Origin: Nematostella vectensis | Taxonomy: Eukaryota; Cnidaria; Anthozoa; Actiniaria; Edwardsiidae | Assembly: GCF_932526225.1 (NCBI RefSeq) | Contig: NC_064038.1 | Span: 13,391,070-13,455,069, forward strand | Direction of reading: 5' to 3' | Length of the DNA stretch: 64,000 nucleotides | Part shown: piece by piece, positions 21,301 through 28,597 of the stretch | Layout of the letters: every line of letters begins with the position of its first letter | Position numbering within the stretch: position 1 is the stretch's first letter | Position numbers and translations under genes: made by a program | The notes under the pieces: model-generated | Database searches by the model: none | What the model was told of the DNA's origin: nothing | What the model saw: only the letters and a program-made list of their open reading frames with translations

Positions 21301-24290
21301 GATATTTGTTGTATTTCCCGCCTCAGGTTGAGACTATCGTTGACGCGGTCTCTGGACTCCCTGTGTCATCACGTGTTGTTTGTTGTATTTCCCGCCTCAG
21401 GTTGTGCCTATCGGTGACGCGTCCATGTTGGCCTCTGGGCTCCCTGTGTCATCACGTGATGTTTATTGTATTTCCCGCCTCAGGTTGAGACAATCGGTGA
21501 CGCGTACATGGTAGTCTCTGGGCTCCCTGTGCGTAACGGCCACAGGCATGCTGGCGAGATAGCGACTATGGCACTTAATCTCCTGAGCAGTATGGGCAAC
21601 TTCCGGGCCCGTCACCTCCCGAATAGACCCATTCACCTCAGAATCGGCATTCACACAGGTAACCCTTCATTCTGGCATACAGCAAACCCATCCACCTAAG
21701 AGCCAGCATTCCCACAGGTAACAAAAGATGTAATCTTTTGTGCATCTGTATGACTGAACAAAGAAGAACAAAGGCCAAGGCGCCAATGTAGACACAGGCA
21801 CTTTTACTTTACTACTAACAACCTACTCCACAGAGACGTTAGCGTAAAAAAAGACCCCGAATTTTTATAAATCGTGCGCGGCGTGGCGTAACCGTATAAG
21901 ACAGGGCTGGAAATTTTGGTTATTGCCTCCCTATTAATGCGTGGGTGCCTCTGGTACTTGGGTTTTGTACAGTTCGCTAGATAGCGGTGCTGAGAATAAC
22001 TGGGTGTCGAAATCTCAAGCTTAGCTGTAAAGTTTTAGCTGTCATACGGCGATTAGCTTATGTCTAGAGGTTTTGAAGTATTTATCTCAGTTACCACGTG
22101 ATAATGTATAAAGCAATATTAAGGTTGGTTCTCACTTGGACGTAAGCGCAAGGGAAACGCACGTAGTTTTTCGTTTCTCACTAGAACATAAGCGCAAGAG
22201 AACGCAACTGCTTGATTTTCGTGCGCTTGCGCTTGTGTTTGACAGATTCTCACTTGTGTTGCGCTTCCGTTTGCGCTTGCGTCCTAGTGAGAACCAACCT
22301 TTATTGTCAAGAAAAATAGGTACCGAGGCGAGCACTTTTCCCACTGATTTCTACTCTAACTCTATTGAAAAGGCGCTTACTCCAATTCTTTCCAGGCTCG
22401 TGCGTGGCGGGGGTGGTTGGGCTCAAGATGCCTCGCTATTGTCTGTTTGGAGACACTGTCAACTATGCATCCAGAATGGAGTCTACCGGCGTCGGTTAGT
22501 TAGTTTTGTTTTATTTAATCGCTCGTTTTAGGGGGTGTTTACAGCCCCACTCCCTAAAATTGTTGTTGCTCGCTTTCTTTCCGTTTCTTAGGGGGCGGAT
22601 CGAAAATCAGGCGATTTGGGGGTTGTTTTTTTTTACCAAAATGTCAGCCAGGCGAAGACAAAAGAGGCCTCAAGCCCCAAATGTTTCTCTTGACATTTCG
22701 TCCTATTTCTTCTACCTGAAGAGGCGATGCCCCCACGAACCCCTGATACATCGCTGCATTTCTCTTGTAACAATTTGAAATATGTCGATTGTAGCGCAGA
22801 GGATACACGTGAGTCCTGAGTGCAAGCGCGCACTTGATGAGCTGTGCGGATATCACCTCCAAGAGCGAGGCTCGGTGGAACTCAAGGTAAACGTTCTTAG
22901 GTCGCAATCGTCATCACAGCCACCACCACCATCAACATCACCATAACCATAACCATCACTACCACCATCACCATAACCATCATTACAACCATCACCATAA
23001 CCATCACTACCACCATCACCATAACCATAACCATCACTACCACCATCATCATAATCATCATGACCACCACCACTATTACTATTATCATCACCATTGCCAC
23101 CACCATCACCATCACCATTACCACCATCACCATCACCACCACCACCATCACCACCACCATCACCACCACCATCACCATCACCATTGCCATCACCACCACC
23201 ATCACCATCACCATCACCACCACCATCACCATCACCATTGCCATCACCACCACCATCACCATCACCATCACCATCACCACCACCATCACCACCACCATCA
23301 CCATCACCATTGCCATCACCATCACCATTACAACCACCACCACCATCACCATCACCATCATCACCACCATCGTATCACCATCACCATCACCATCACCATC
23401 ACCATCACCATCACCATCACCATCACCATCACCATCACCATTACCACCACCACCATCACCACCATCGTATCACCATCACCATCACCATAACCATCACTAC
23501 CACCATCACCACCACCATCACCATCGTATCACCATCACTATCACCATCACCATCACCATCACCACCACCACCACCATTGCCACCACCATCACCATCACTA
23601 TCACCATCACCATCACCATCACCACCACCACCACCATCACTATCACCATCACCACCACCATTACCATCACAACCACCATCATCGCATTGCCATCACCATC
23701 ACCACCACCATCGTATCACCATCACCATCACCATCACAACCATTACCATCACAACCACCACTATCACATCACCATCACCACAACCATCGCATCACCATCA
23801 CCACCACCATCACCACAACTACAACCACCACCATCACCATCACCATCGCATCACTATCCCTCATCACATCATCACAATCACTATAATCATAAGGCCTCCA
23901 CGCAGGCCTGTCTCTCTCGTTTTGTTTTGTCCTATCATCTTCCATCTTATCCTCTCAATCTTTTCGCTGAGCAATTTCGTCTTTGCTCTCTCGTGTATCT
24001 CTCTGTAAGTTGACCTTTCATCATCGTTACTCATTACTATCATCATCTTTATCCTTAGTGCCATTATTATCATCACCATCGATACAATAATCACAGTCAT
24101 TATTTTATATCATGATCATGATTTCAGCAAACATTAACAGTTAAAGGTTTCTCCTCTTTTAACTGATAAACTCACTGCTCTTTCCCAGGGAAAAGGTCAT
24201 GTAACAACCTACTTTCTGAATGGAAAAGATGGCTTTGTCGAAGTGCTTCCAGACCCGAGCGGATGCTCATCTGATACCTCGCTGGTCTGA
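6954..24290 (+). CDS. Receptor guanylyl cyclase (natriuretic-peptide-receptor type), complete, 22 exons
   Basis: Single-pass plasma-membrane receptor that makes cGMP from GTP when an extracellular peptide binds. I joined exons 6954-7162, 8067-8318, 8783-9003, 9658-9914, 11857-11989, 12175-12384, 13018-13105, 14573-14669, 15175-15192, 16193-16294, 16563-16640, 16721-16825, 16893-16964, 17293-17461, 17685-17840, 18896-19070, 19809-19946, 20919-21111, 21484-21658, 22396-22494, 22795-22886 and 24189-24290. All junctions are GT-AG and phase-compatible and sum to 3141 nt (1046 residues plus stop), the usual size of the family. Domain order: signal peptide, ligand-binding domain (to ~427), transmembrane (~435-457), kinase-homology (~460-780), signalling helix (~780-827), cyclase (~828-1020), short tail. 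The ATG opens a good signal peptide. The start of exon 5 and of exon 21 are the least certain junctions. The ligand is unknown; a candidate precursor lies downstream. Confidence 0.93.
7225..7272 (+). repeat. Duplicate of the exon 1 end and its 5' splice site
   Basis: ACATTACCTACTACGTCA, then AATCAAGTAAGATAT, at 7231-7265 copies the last coding bases of exon 1 and its donor (7135-7170: ACATCACCTACTACGTCA, then AGCAAGTAAGATAT). The GTAAGAT donor is intact in both. It lies 95 bp inside intron 1 and is a possible decoy or alternative donor. Confidence 0.75.
7285..7785. mobile_element. TIR element in cyclase intron 1 with internal ~202-bp duplication
   Basis: The left end (CTTATTCCTTTAATACATCA onward, including ACGAACCCCTACGTAACTAG) is matched in reverse complement by the right end up to 7785. 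A second right-end copy lies at about 7525-7575. The segment AGAGCGAAATTTTCGTGTTG and its continuation through GTGTCGGCAGTGTTTTCTTG occurs at about 7382, 7584 and 7786 (period 202). It has no ORF and is a non-autonomous DNA transposon that has been partly tandemly amplified. Confidence 0.75.
8301..8515 (+). repeat. Degenerate tandem repeat copying the exon 2 donor
   Basis: CACGCCGGGGTTACTAAG followed by GTGATGTCAT is the end of exon 2 with its donor (8301-8328) and is repeated at 8379-8406. Between and after these, shorter GTTACTAAGGTGACG units continue to about 8515. The second copy keeps the GT donor and is a potential alternative 5' splice site. Confidence 0.75.
9030..9640. repeat. 37-bp telomere-like minisatellite in cyclase intron 3
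   Basis: About sixteen copies of a unit containing ATAAACCCTAGCTTTAACTT and AACCGAACCCTATAACC; the period is 37 bp by position. Some units contain AACCCTAACCCTAACC, which matches the C-rich strand of a TTAGGG telomere. The array ends right at the acceptor of exon 4 (9657). Confidence 0.85.
10257..10370. repeat. GT/G-run repeat block
   Basis: Four units of (GT)n followed by a G-run and CACTAAT. It is simple-sequence DNA inside cyclase intron 4. A gene-poor stretch from 9915 to 11856 otherwise holds only transposon pieces. Confidence 0.7.
10513..10870. mobile_element. CTGTCGGGCAT foldback family, rearranged copy
   Basis: 10513-10650 carries the forward arm of the family (AGCTCAATTAAGATTCGCTT onward to CTGTCGGGCATATAGCCACT). 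10660-10870 carries a reverse-complement arm (AGTTCAAAGTATATGTATATT, GTCGGGAAAGGTTTTCAATG, CAATTTATTC). The same family recurs at 11480-11806, 28853-29372 and 46605-46772. Confidence 0.65.
11480..11806. mobile_element. CTGTCGGGCAT foldback family, second copy in intron 4
   Basis: A reverse arm (TATATGTTGAGAAAGAGCAAG, then GAATTGAATGTTTTT) is followed by a forward arm (AGCTCAATTCAGATTCGCTT to GACTGTCGGGCATATAGCCA). It ends about 50 bp before exon 5. There is no coding capacity. Confidence 0.65.
13018..13105 (+). CDS. Cyclase exon 7: transmembrane segment
   Basis: Encodes residues around 428-457. The hydrophobic run [20 protein letters not shown] is followed by basic residues (RKRR) supplied across the next junction, which fits a type I membrane protein with the basic stop-transfer on the cytosolic side. 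Both junctions keep phase with exons 6 and 8. Confidence 0.88.
13868..13918. promoter_or_regulatory. Cluster of CRE-like palindromes in cyclase intron 7
   Basis: TGACGTCA at 13868-13875, 13894-13901 and 13911-13918, plus the variant TGACATCA at 13881-13888. Four sites in 51 bp is unusual. They could be an intronic enhancer read by CREB/ATF proteins, or the end of a repeat. No other feature in 13106-14572 looks functional; a 114-codon frame at 13180-13524 is judged spurious. Confidence 0.35.
14573..15192 (+). CDS. Cyclase exons 8-9: juxtamembrane region with 18-nt microexon
   Basis: Exon 8 (14573-14669) gives [20 protein letters not shown] and on to RFASK. Its start is fixed by the AG at 14571-14572 and phase 2 from exon 7. 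Exon 9 (15175-15192) would be only 18 nt (ESSKGK), flanked by CAACAAG and GTAAGA, in phase 0 on both sides; skipping it would also keep frame. The region corresponds to the juxtamembrane start of the kinase-homology domain, which is phosphorylated in mammalian NPRs (established for NPR-A/B). The microexon is supported only by splice signals and phase. Confidence 0.6.
14796..14947. mobile_element. Degraded copy of the TAAAGCCGC MITE
   Basis: It shares GGAAAACTCAACCG, AAAGAATCTATTAGAAT, GTTACGTAATCGACCGGAAG and TAAACTGGTGA with the better copies at 35811, 47143 and 49641. Its ends are mutated and the middle is shorter. Confidence 0.6.
15220..15412. mobile_element. Small inverted-repeat element in intron 9
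   Basis: The left end contains CTGGGGCGGATCCAAGG and the right end CCAGGATCCGCCCATG, which pair imperfectly. A C-run and a pyrimidine-rich middle fill the interior. The next 100 bp (15419-15505) carry four TTTCATGTTTCCTTTTC-type units, a simple repeat. Confidence 0.5.
16193..19070 (+). CDS. Cyclase exons 10-16: kinase-homology domain
   Basis: Residues about 496-781. Landmarks in order: VALKML (the ATP-site Lys), MRD-like [16 protein letters not shown], the NPR signature [48 protein letters not shown] in the catalytic loop, VADFGL, and WRAPELL, then [20 protein letters not shown] and [15 protein letters not shown] Arg is Gly and the metal-binding Asn is Lys, so it should be a pseudokinase, although the Asp residues of both HGD and DFG remain. 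In the family this domain represses the cyclase until ligand binds. Exon 16 starts at 18896 after an array of decoy acceptors. Confidence 0.9.
16646..16692. repeat. GACA/GACG tetranucleotide repeat
   Basis: AGACAGACGGACGGACGGAC and so on, lying in the 80-bp intron between exons 11 and 12. It is a simple repeat, apparently tolerated in a very short intron. Confidence 0.8.
18440..18915 (+). repeat. Array of six 3' splice sites before cyclase exon 16 (83-bp period)
   Basis: The acceptor plus first bases of exon 16 (CAG then AGGTAATCGAG) occurs six times. Candidate exon starts are 18497, 18563, 18646, 18729, 18812 and the inferred real one at 18896. Spacings are 66, 83, 83, 83 and 84 bp. Each upstream copy keeps a T-rich tract and CCAG. 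The copy at 18812 is exactly 28 codons upstream and in frame with exon 16, so its use would insert 28 residues without a stop. The real exon is recognised because only it continues into the conserved kinase-homology sequence. Confidence 0.9.
19274..19345 (+). repeat. Diverged copy of the exon 17 acceptor region
   Basis: CCCTGGATCTACCAATGAGG, then ACTTGTGTAT and GTCTCCTTGTGGACAA, resembles 19770-19835 (CCTGGATCCGCCCTTGAG, ACTTGTGTAT, GTCTTCTATTGTGGACAA), which ends in the true acceptor and start of exon 17. The copy is about 490 bp upstream. It is the most diverged of the duplicated junctions in this gene. Confidence 0.55.
19809..19946 (+). CDS. Cyclase exon 17: signalling helix / dimerisation linker
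   Basis: Residues about 782-827, [20 protein letters not shown] followed by [20 protein letters not shown] and YKMLPR. This is the highly conserved coiled-coil that couples the kinase-homology and cyclase domains and holds the dimer in all receptor guanylyl cyclases (established). The junctions fit phases 2 and 2. Confidence 0.9.
20323..20524. mobile_element. MITE with TACATAACGA terminal repeats in intron 17
   Basis: The left end TACATAACGACATGGGCGCG continues to CGCACTCTGCTTATCTC. The right end is its imperfect reverse complement (GATAAGAGTGCGCGCGCCTA to CGTTATGTA). It is about 200 bp, non-coding, and rich in ATGTCGTTATG motifs internally. Confidence 0.7.
20919..24290 (+). CDS. Cyclase exons 18-22: class III guanylyl cyclase domain and tail
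   Basis: Residues about 828-1046. Catalytic features are all present: the metal-binding Asp in FFSDIVGFT and in [14 protein letters not shown]; the guanine-specifying Glu (VETIG) and Cys ([11 protein letters not shown]); and the transition-state Asn and Arg (NYASRMEST). The domain ends [15 protein letters not shown] then TTYFLNGK. The Glu/Cys pair predicts GTP rather than ATP use. Exon 21 fits best when it starts at 22795, after GTAG, giving [12 protein letters not shown] with the usual spacing. The last five residues, DTSLV, form a class I PDZ-ligand pattern. Confidence 0.92.
21226..21484 (+). repeat. Array of four 3' splice sites before cyclase exon 19
   Basis: TATTTCCCGCCTCAG plus the first ~50 bases of exon 19 is repeated, with candidate starts at 21244, 21327, 21401 and the real 21484 (spacings 83, 74, 83). 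The copies encode [29 protein letters not shown]-like (with a deletion) and [16 protein letters not shown]. They are not in frame with the real exon and run into stops. Only the last copy continues into [13 protein letters not shown]. Use of an upstream copy would destroy the cyclase domain. Confidence 0.9.
22121..22302. mobile_element. 182-bp MITE with AAGGTTGGTTCTCAC terminal repeats
   Basis: The first 22 bases (AAGGTTGGTTCTCACTTGGA, then CG) match the reverse complement of the last 22 with one mismatch. Both flanks read TATT, a possible target duplication. Inside is a single GTTTGACAGATTCTCACTTG unit followed by TGTTGCGCTT, which is the unit expanded into an array at 35.0-35.5 kb. It lies in cyclase intron 19. 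Confidence 0.85.
22912..23885. repeat. ~970-bp (CACCAT)n-type compound microsatellite
   Basis: Intron 21 of the cyclase is filled with CACCAT, CATCAC, CACCAC and CGTATCACCAT units. Because the units are multiples of three, long frames appear on both strands, but they are pure low-complexity sequence and not genes. Replication slippage is the likely origin. Confidence 0.95.
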
Positions 24291-24535
24291 TTGGTAGTAA
24301 AAACGGAATCAAAACTAGGGTTGCGAAGAGCAAAAAAACGATGTTTCGGGCTGAAGACGAGGAAGACTGGTGCGGGCTCTCTTTCCTGGTCTCCACCAGA
24401 AAAGTGCATCATTTACTGGTTGCGTGAATTGACTTAGGCCAGTTCCAAACCAGCTCCACTGCTAGATTGATCCTCTAAAAAGCGGGCCTGTGGCAGGACT
24501 AGAATTTCCTGGGACATATCGTTACCTCGCTCCAA

Positions 24536-24766
24536 TGTGTAGTTCCAGAAAATTTACATACCCCCCCCCCCCCCCCCCCGGAGGTATGACCGCCCACCCC
24601 TGTGAAATTTCCAACCCCCTGGAAAAAAAGACATAACTGTTAAGGAAAAAGGGCATTTTACCTTCCCCCTCCCCTCTGGAAATTCCTGGGCGTTTGAGCC
24701 CACCACCCCCCTGAAATTTCCAATAACCTCAATAGGGGGGGTATGGAAATTTTCTGGAACTACACA
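24536..24766. mobile_element. 231-bp MITE with perfect 20-bp terminal repeats
   Basis: TGTGTAGTTCCAGAAAATTT at the left is the exact reverse complement of the last 20 bases. The interior holds a C-run, two CCCTGGAAA/TTTCC blocks and a G-run. It has no coding capacity. A worn copy is at 5998-6236. Confidence 0.88.
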
Positions 24767-25590
24767 ATATTGAGAATGTAATGAGAATTACCCAGAAAGC
24801 TTTTGAGACGGGGGTTGGACACACCGATCATGATAATGGACCAGAAGGTTCGCTTTGTGAACCAATCATGAACATGTAGCAAACGTGCAAAAACAAACAG
24901 TAACCAAGTAATCATGGACCACAGAGAAGTCAAACTTATGGGCTTCCTGTGGACCACAGAGAAGTCAAATTTATGGGCTACCTGTGGACCACAAAGATGT
25001 CAAACTTACGAACTACCTGTGGATCAGATAGTAAAAGGCTAGAGTTTGAGACAGCTTAAAACCAAAAATTACTACTATAATATTTACGTGAAGTTAGTGA
25101 AATATAGCTCTTTAACATATAATCATATATCCATTTTTTACATAGTCCATTTAAAAAAAAATACCTGAGGAAATCATGGCATTTGATTCTCGAAACATCA
25201 AATTCTGTTTTGTACATAATATTTTATTGCTAATACTATATCAAAATCAAATTCTGTTTTGTTTTCTAAATTTTCATCGCTAAATTGTATTTTGAAAGAC
25301 TTTATTCCTTATGCTCTTAGACCCTTTTTTACAATGGATTATGAAATTGCGGTGGTCGAGTGATACCATGTGACAGAGGGAGGGTATATTTACACTCCGC
25401 CTTATTGCCGCCATATTGGTGGCCTAGCGTGCGGTCTTCTCACCCCCTTGGCCGACAAAAGGCTTTTGGTGTGTGTTATGAAGGAATGCGCAAACCCTGC
25501 ACCCACTCCCACCCTCTCCTTAGTATACCCTTGCTATGTACATGTGCAGTTCACTGGGACCGCGAGTAAAATGCACTAGGCAATGATACA
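24767..25590. other. Intergenic DNA, no gene recognised
   Basis: Four GTGGACCACA or GTGGATCAGA units with TCAAACTTATGGGCT-like spacers at about 24905-25025 form a small 46-51-bp repeat. A GC-richer block at 25380-25570 has a short frame without recognisable homology. Nothing else is visible. Confidence 0.6.
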
Positions 25591-27285
25591 TTAAAAAGCC
25601 CCCCCCTTAAAACCAGTCGGGACAGAGGGTTAGTTAATTAGGGAGAGAAGAAAGTCCCCCCTTAGAACCAGGCGGGACAGAGGGTTAGTTAATTAGGGAG
25701 AGAAGAAAGTCCCCCCTTAAAACCAGGCGGGACAGAGGGTTAGTTAATTAGGGAGAGAAGAAAGTCCCCCCCCTTAAAACCAGTCGGGACAGAGGGTTAG
25801 TTAATTAGGGAGAGAAGAAAGTCCCCCCTTAAAACCAGGCGGGACAGAGGGTTAGTTAATTAGGGAGAGAAGAAAGTTCCCCTTAAAACCAGGCGGGACA
25901 GAGGGTTAGTTAATTAGGGAGAGAAGAAAGTTCCCCCTTAAAACCAGGCGGGACAGAGGGTTAGTTAATTAGGGAGAGAAAAAAGTTCCCCCTTAAAACC
26001 AGGCGGGACAGAGGGTTAGTTAATTAGGTAGAGAAAAAAGCCTCCCCCCTTAAAACCAGGCGGGACAGAGGGTTAGTTAATTAGGGGGAGAAGAAAGTTC
26101 CCCCTTAAAACCAGGCGGGACAGAGGGTTAGTTAATTAGGTAGAGAAAAAAGCCTCCCCCCTTAAAACCAGGCGGGACAGAGGGTTAGTTAATTAGGGAG
26201 AGAAGAAAGTCCCCCCCCCCCTTAAACCAGGCGGGACAGAGGGTTAGTTAATTAGGGAGAGAAGAAAGTCCCCCCTTAAAAGCAGTCGGGACAGAGGGTT
26301 AGTTAATTAGGGAGAGAAGAAAGTCCCCCCTTAAAACCAGTCGGAACAGAGGGTAAGTTAATTAGGGAGAGAAGAAAGTCCCCCTTAAAACCAGGCGGGA
26401 CATAGGGTTAGTTAATTAGGGAGAGAAGAAAGTCCCCCCTTAAAACCAGTCGGGACAGAGGGTTAGTTAATTACGGAGAGAAGAAAGTCCCCCTTAAAAC
26501 CAGGCGGGACAGAGGGTTAGTTAATTAGGGAGAGAAGAAAGTCCCCCCTTAAAAGCAGTCGGGACAGAGGGTTAGTTAATTAGGGAGAGAAGAAAGTCCC
26601 CCCCTTAAAACCAGGCGGGACAGAGGGTTAGTTAATTACGGAGAGAAGAAAGTCCCCCCTTAAAAGCAGTCGGGACAGAGGGTTAGTTAATTACGGAGAG
26701 AAGAAAGTCCCCCCTTAAAACCAGTCGGGACAGAGGGTTAGTTAATTACGGAGAGAAGAAAGTCCCCCTTAAAACCAGGCGGGACAGAGGGTTAGTTAAT
26801 TACGGAGAGAAGAAAGTCCCCCTTAAAACCAGGCGGGACAGAGTGTTAGTTAATTACGGAGAGAAGAAAGCCCCCTTAAAACCAGTCGGGACAGAGTGTT
26901 AGTTAATTAGGGAGAGAAGAAAGTCCCCCTTAAAACCAGGCGGGACAGAGGGTTAGTTAATTAGGGAGAGAAGAAAGTCCCCCTTAAAACCAGTCGGGAC
27001 AGAGGGTTAGTTAATTAGGGAGAGAAGAAAGTCCCCCTTAAAACCAGTCGGGACAGAGGGTTAGTTAATTAGGGAGAGAAGAAAGTCCCCCTTAAAACCA
27101 GGCGGGACAGAGGGTTAGTTAATTACGGAGAGAAGAAAGTCCTCCCTTAAAACCAGTCGGGACAGAGGGTTAGTTAATTACGGAGAGAAGAAAGTCCCCC
27201 TTAAAACCAGTCGGGACAGAGGGTTAGTAACTTGGGGAGAGAAGAAAGTCCCCCTTAAAACCAGGCGGGACAGAGTTAATTAGGG
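25590..27285. repeat. ~1.7-kb minisatellite, 54-57-bp unit, about 31 copies
   Basis: The unit contains CTTAAAACCAGGCGGGACAG, AGGGTTAGTTAATTAGGGAG and AGAAGAAAGTCCCCC. Variation is mostly in the C-run length and in GGCGGG versus GTCGGG and TTAGGG versus TTACGG. Copies are very alike, so the array is young or homogenised. It lies between the 3' ends of the cyclase and ring-peptide genes. Confidence 0.95.
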
Positions 27286-27694
27286 AAAGAGAGAGGAAAG
27301 GGATAACCAAAAAGGATAGCCTTAAGTGTTGGCAGTATGAGAAAGTGGAAAGGCAAGTATTGCAGATGAGTCCAAGAGAGGGAAGATGTTAAACGTTTAA
27401 TGCTAATATAAGCAGAGAGACAGATATCTGGATTTTATTCTTTCTATTGTATTCACCAATAAACTGTTTAACATTCCGCTTACAGAATCGCTCATTATTT
27501 TCATCATGGTTCGAAAATTTACATTATTTGACTCCAGAGGTTTAAGTTTCATTGTACAATTCTAAATGCTCACTCGAGCTTTCATGAAACAAAAATATTC
27601 TTCATTTGCAAATTTTCCTTTGCAGAAGAAAAATGTTGGCACATTAGAATTGAACAGATTTAGTGCAACACATTACTAGTTTCAGTGAACGATA

Positions 27695-27700
27695 TTTATT
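27695..27700 (-). terminator. AATAAA polyadenylation signal of the ring-peptide gene
   Basis: TTTATT on the plus strand reads AATAAA on the minus strand, 64 nt after the stop codon of the precursor. Its position fits a short 3' UTR. Confidence 0.55.
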
Positions 27701-27763
27701 AGCTTAGATCTCTCAGTGAGTCAATAAAATAAATATGTAGCATAATAATACTATCTAGCTCTT

Positions 27764-28588
27764 CTATAGACTGCGCTTCTTTCGGCACCAGAATCCCGGG
27801 GGACAATCTGCTTGGCTGGTCGGGTCCTCCTTGATGTTTCTCTTCTTTTTGCACCAAAATCCAGGGGGACAATTCCCGTCATCGTTGTCGTTATAGACGC
27901 CTCGTTTGCACCAGAATCCGGGGGGACACGTCTCATCGCTATCAACAGATCTGCGCTTGCGGCACCAGAAACCGGGGGGACATCCCCAGTTGAATGTGTC
28001 CTCGTTGGGAGTTTGTTCCTCCGGGGCAGTACGTTTTCGGCACCAGAATCCGGGGGGGCATCCACCAGCGGACGTCTCATCCTCGCGGACCATCGCACTG
28101 CGATGGCACCAGAATCCGGGGGGACAAGAGTAGGTCTCTAGATCAGTGGCCGCCCTGGCCTCGCGTCTCTTGCGACACCAAAACCCGGGGGGGCAGCTAC
28201 CGCTGTCAAAGCTTCTCTTTTTCTTGCACCAAAATCCGGGGGGACAACCGTCATCTTTTACCTCACGGCAGCTTGGACATGGGATCTCGTCTCTTTTCTT
28301 CTTGCACCAAAATCCGGGGGGACAAGCATCTTCTGGGACCTCACTCTCTATAACGTTTCGTTTCTTACGGCACCAGAATCCGGGGGGACATCCCCAGGAC
28401 TCGTCCTGTTCCTGGGAGGACCTCTTGCACCAAAATCCCGGCGGGCAGTTCCCGTCATCTGCCGAGCGTTTCCGCTTGCACCAAAATCCAGGGGGGCACG
28501 ATGATTCATCATGGGTCGGGAGGGCTTCTAGAAGTGTCACACTGTATGTCGCCATGGCAACGAGGAGAAGAATCGACGGACTGTACAT
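27764..28588 (-). CDS. Secreted prepropeptide with 12 CPPGFWC ring peptides
   Basis: 274 residues in one coding exon. The start MYSPSILLLVAMATYSVTLL is a signal peptide, with cleavage likely near LLEA. The rest is twelve tandem units, each with an acidic variable spacer of about 5-17 residues, the invariant CPPGFWC, and a basic site (KR, KRKR, RKKR, KKKR, RKRR, RKR or HR). The two Cys of each unit would close a seven-residue ring. There is no Gly before the basic residues, so no C-terminal amide is predicted. The layout is that of a neuropeptide or peptide-hormone precursor processed in the secretory pathway by furin/PC-type convertases (family knowledge). I chose the inner ATG because a strong acceptor (TTTTTTTTCCACAG) lies four bases upstream; the longer frame above it is intron. 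I do not recognise this family by name; a venom or structural cnidocyst peptide is the alternative. Confidence 0.9.
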   Translation of the reverse strand: MYSPSILLLVAMATYSVTLLEALPTHDESSCPPGFWCKRKRSADDGNCPPGFWCKRSSQEQDESWGCPPGFWCRKKRNVIESEVPEDACPPGFWCKKKRDEIPCPSCREVKDDGCPPGFWCKKKRSFDSGSCPPGFWCRKRREARAATDLETYSCPPGFWCHRSAMVREDETSAGGCPPGFWCRKRTAPEEQTPNEDTFNWGCPPGFWCRKRRSVDSDETCPPGFWCKRGVYNDNDDGNCPPGFWCKKKRNIKEDPTSQADCPPGFWCRKKRSL

Positions 28589-28597
28589 GGCCCTGTG
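28589..28597 (-). promoter_or_regulatory. 3' splice site immediately before the prepropeptide ATG
   Basis: On the minus strand TTTTTTTTCCACAG is followed by GGCC and ATG. This means at least one upstream noncoding exon exists, and it fixes the start codon. Confidence 0.75.

Noticed and set aside
23060-24013. 317-codon and 304-codon open frames on the plus strand and a 157-codon frame on the minus strand
   Set aside because: They are translations of the (CACCAT)n microsatellite inside cyclase intron 21; low complexity, no homology, open on both strands only because units are multiples of three.
25590-27285. CRISPR-like array
   Set aside because: Units are contiguous tandem repeats without unique spacers and the DNA is eukaryotic; it is a minisatellite.
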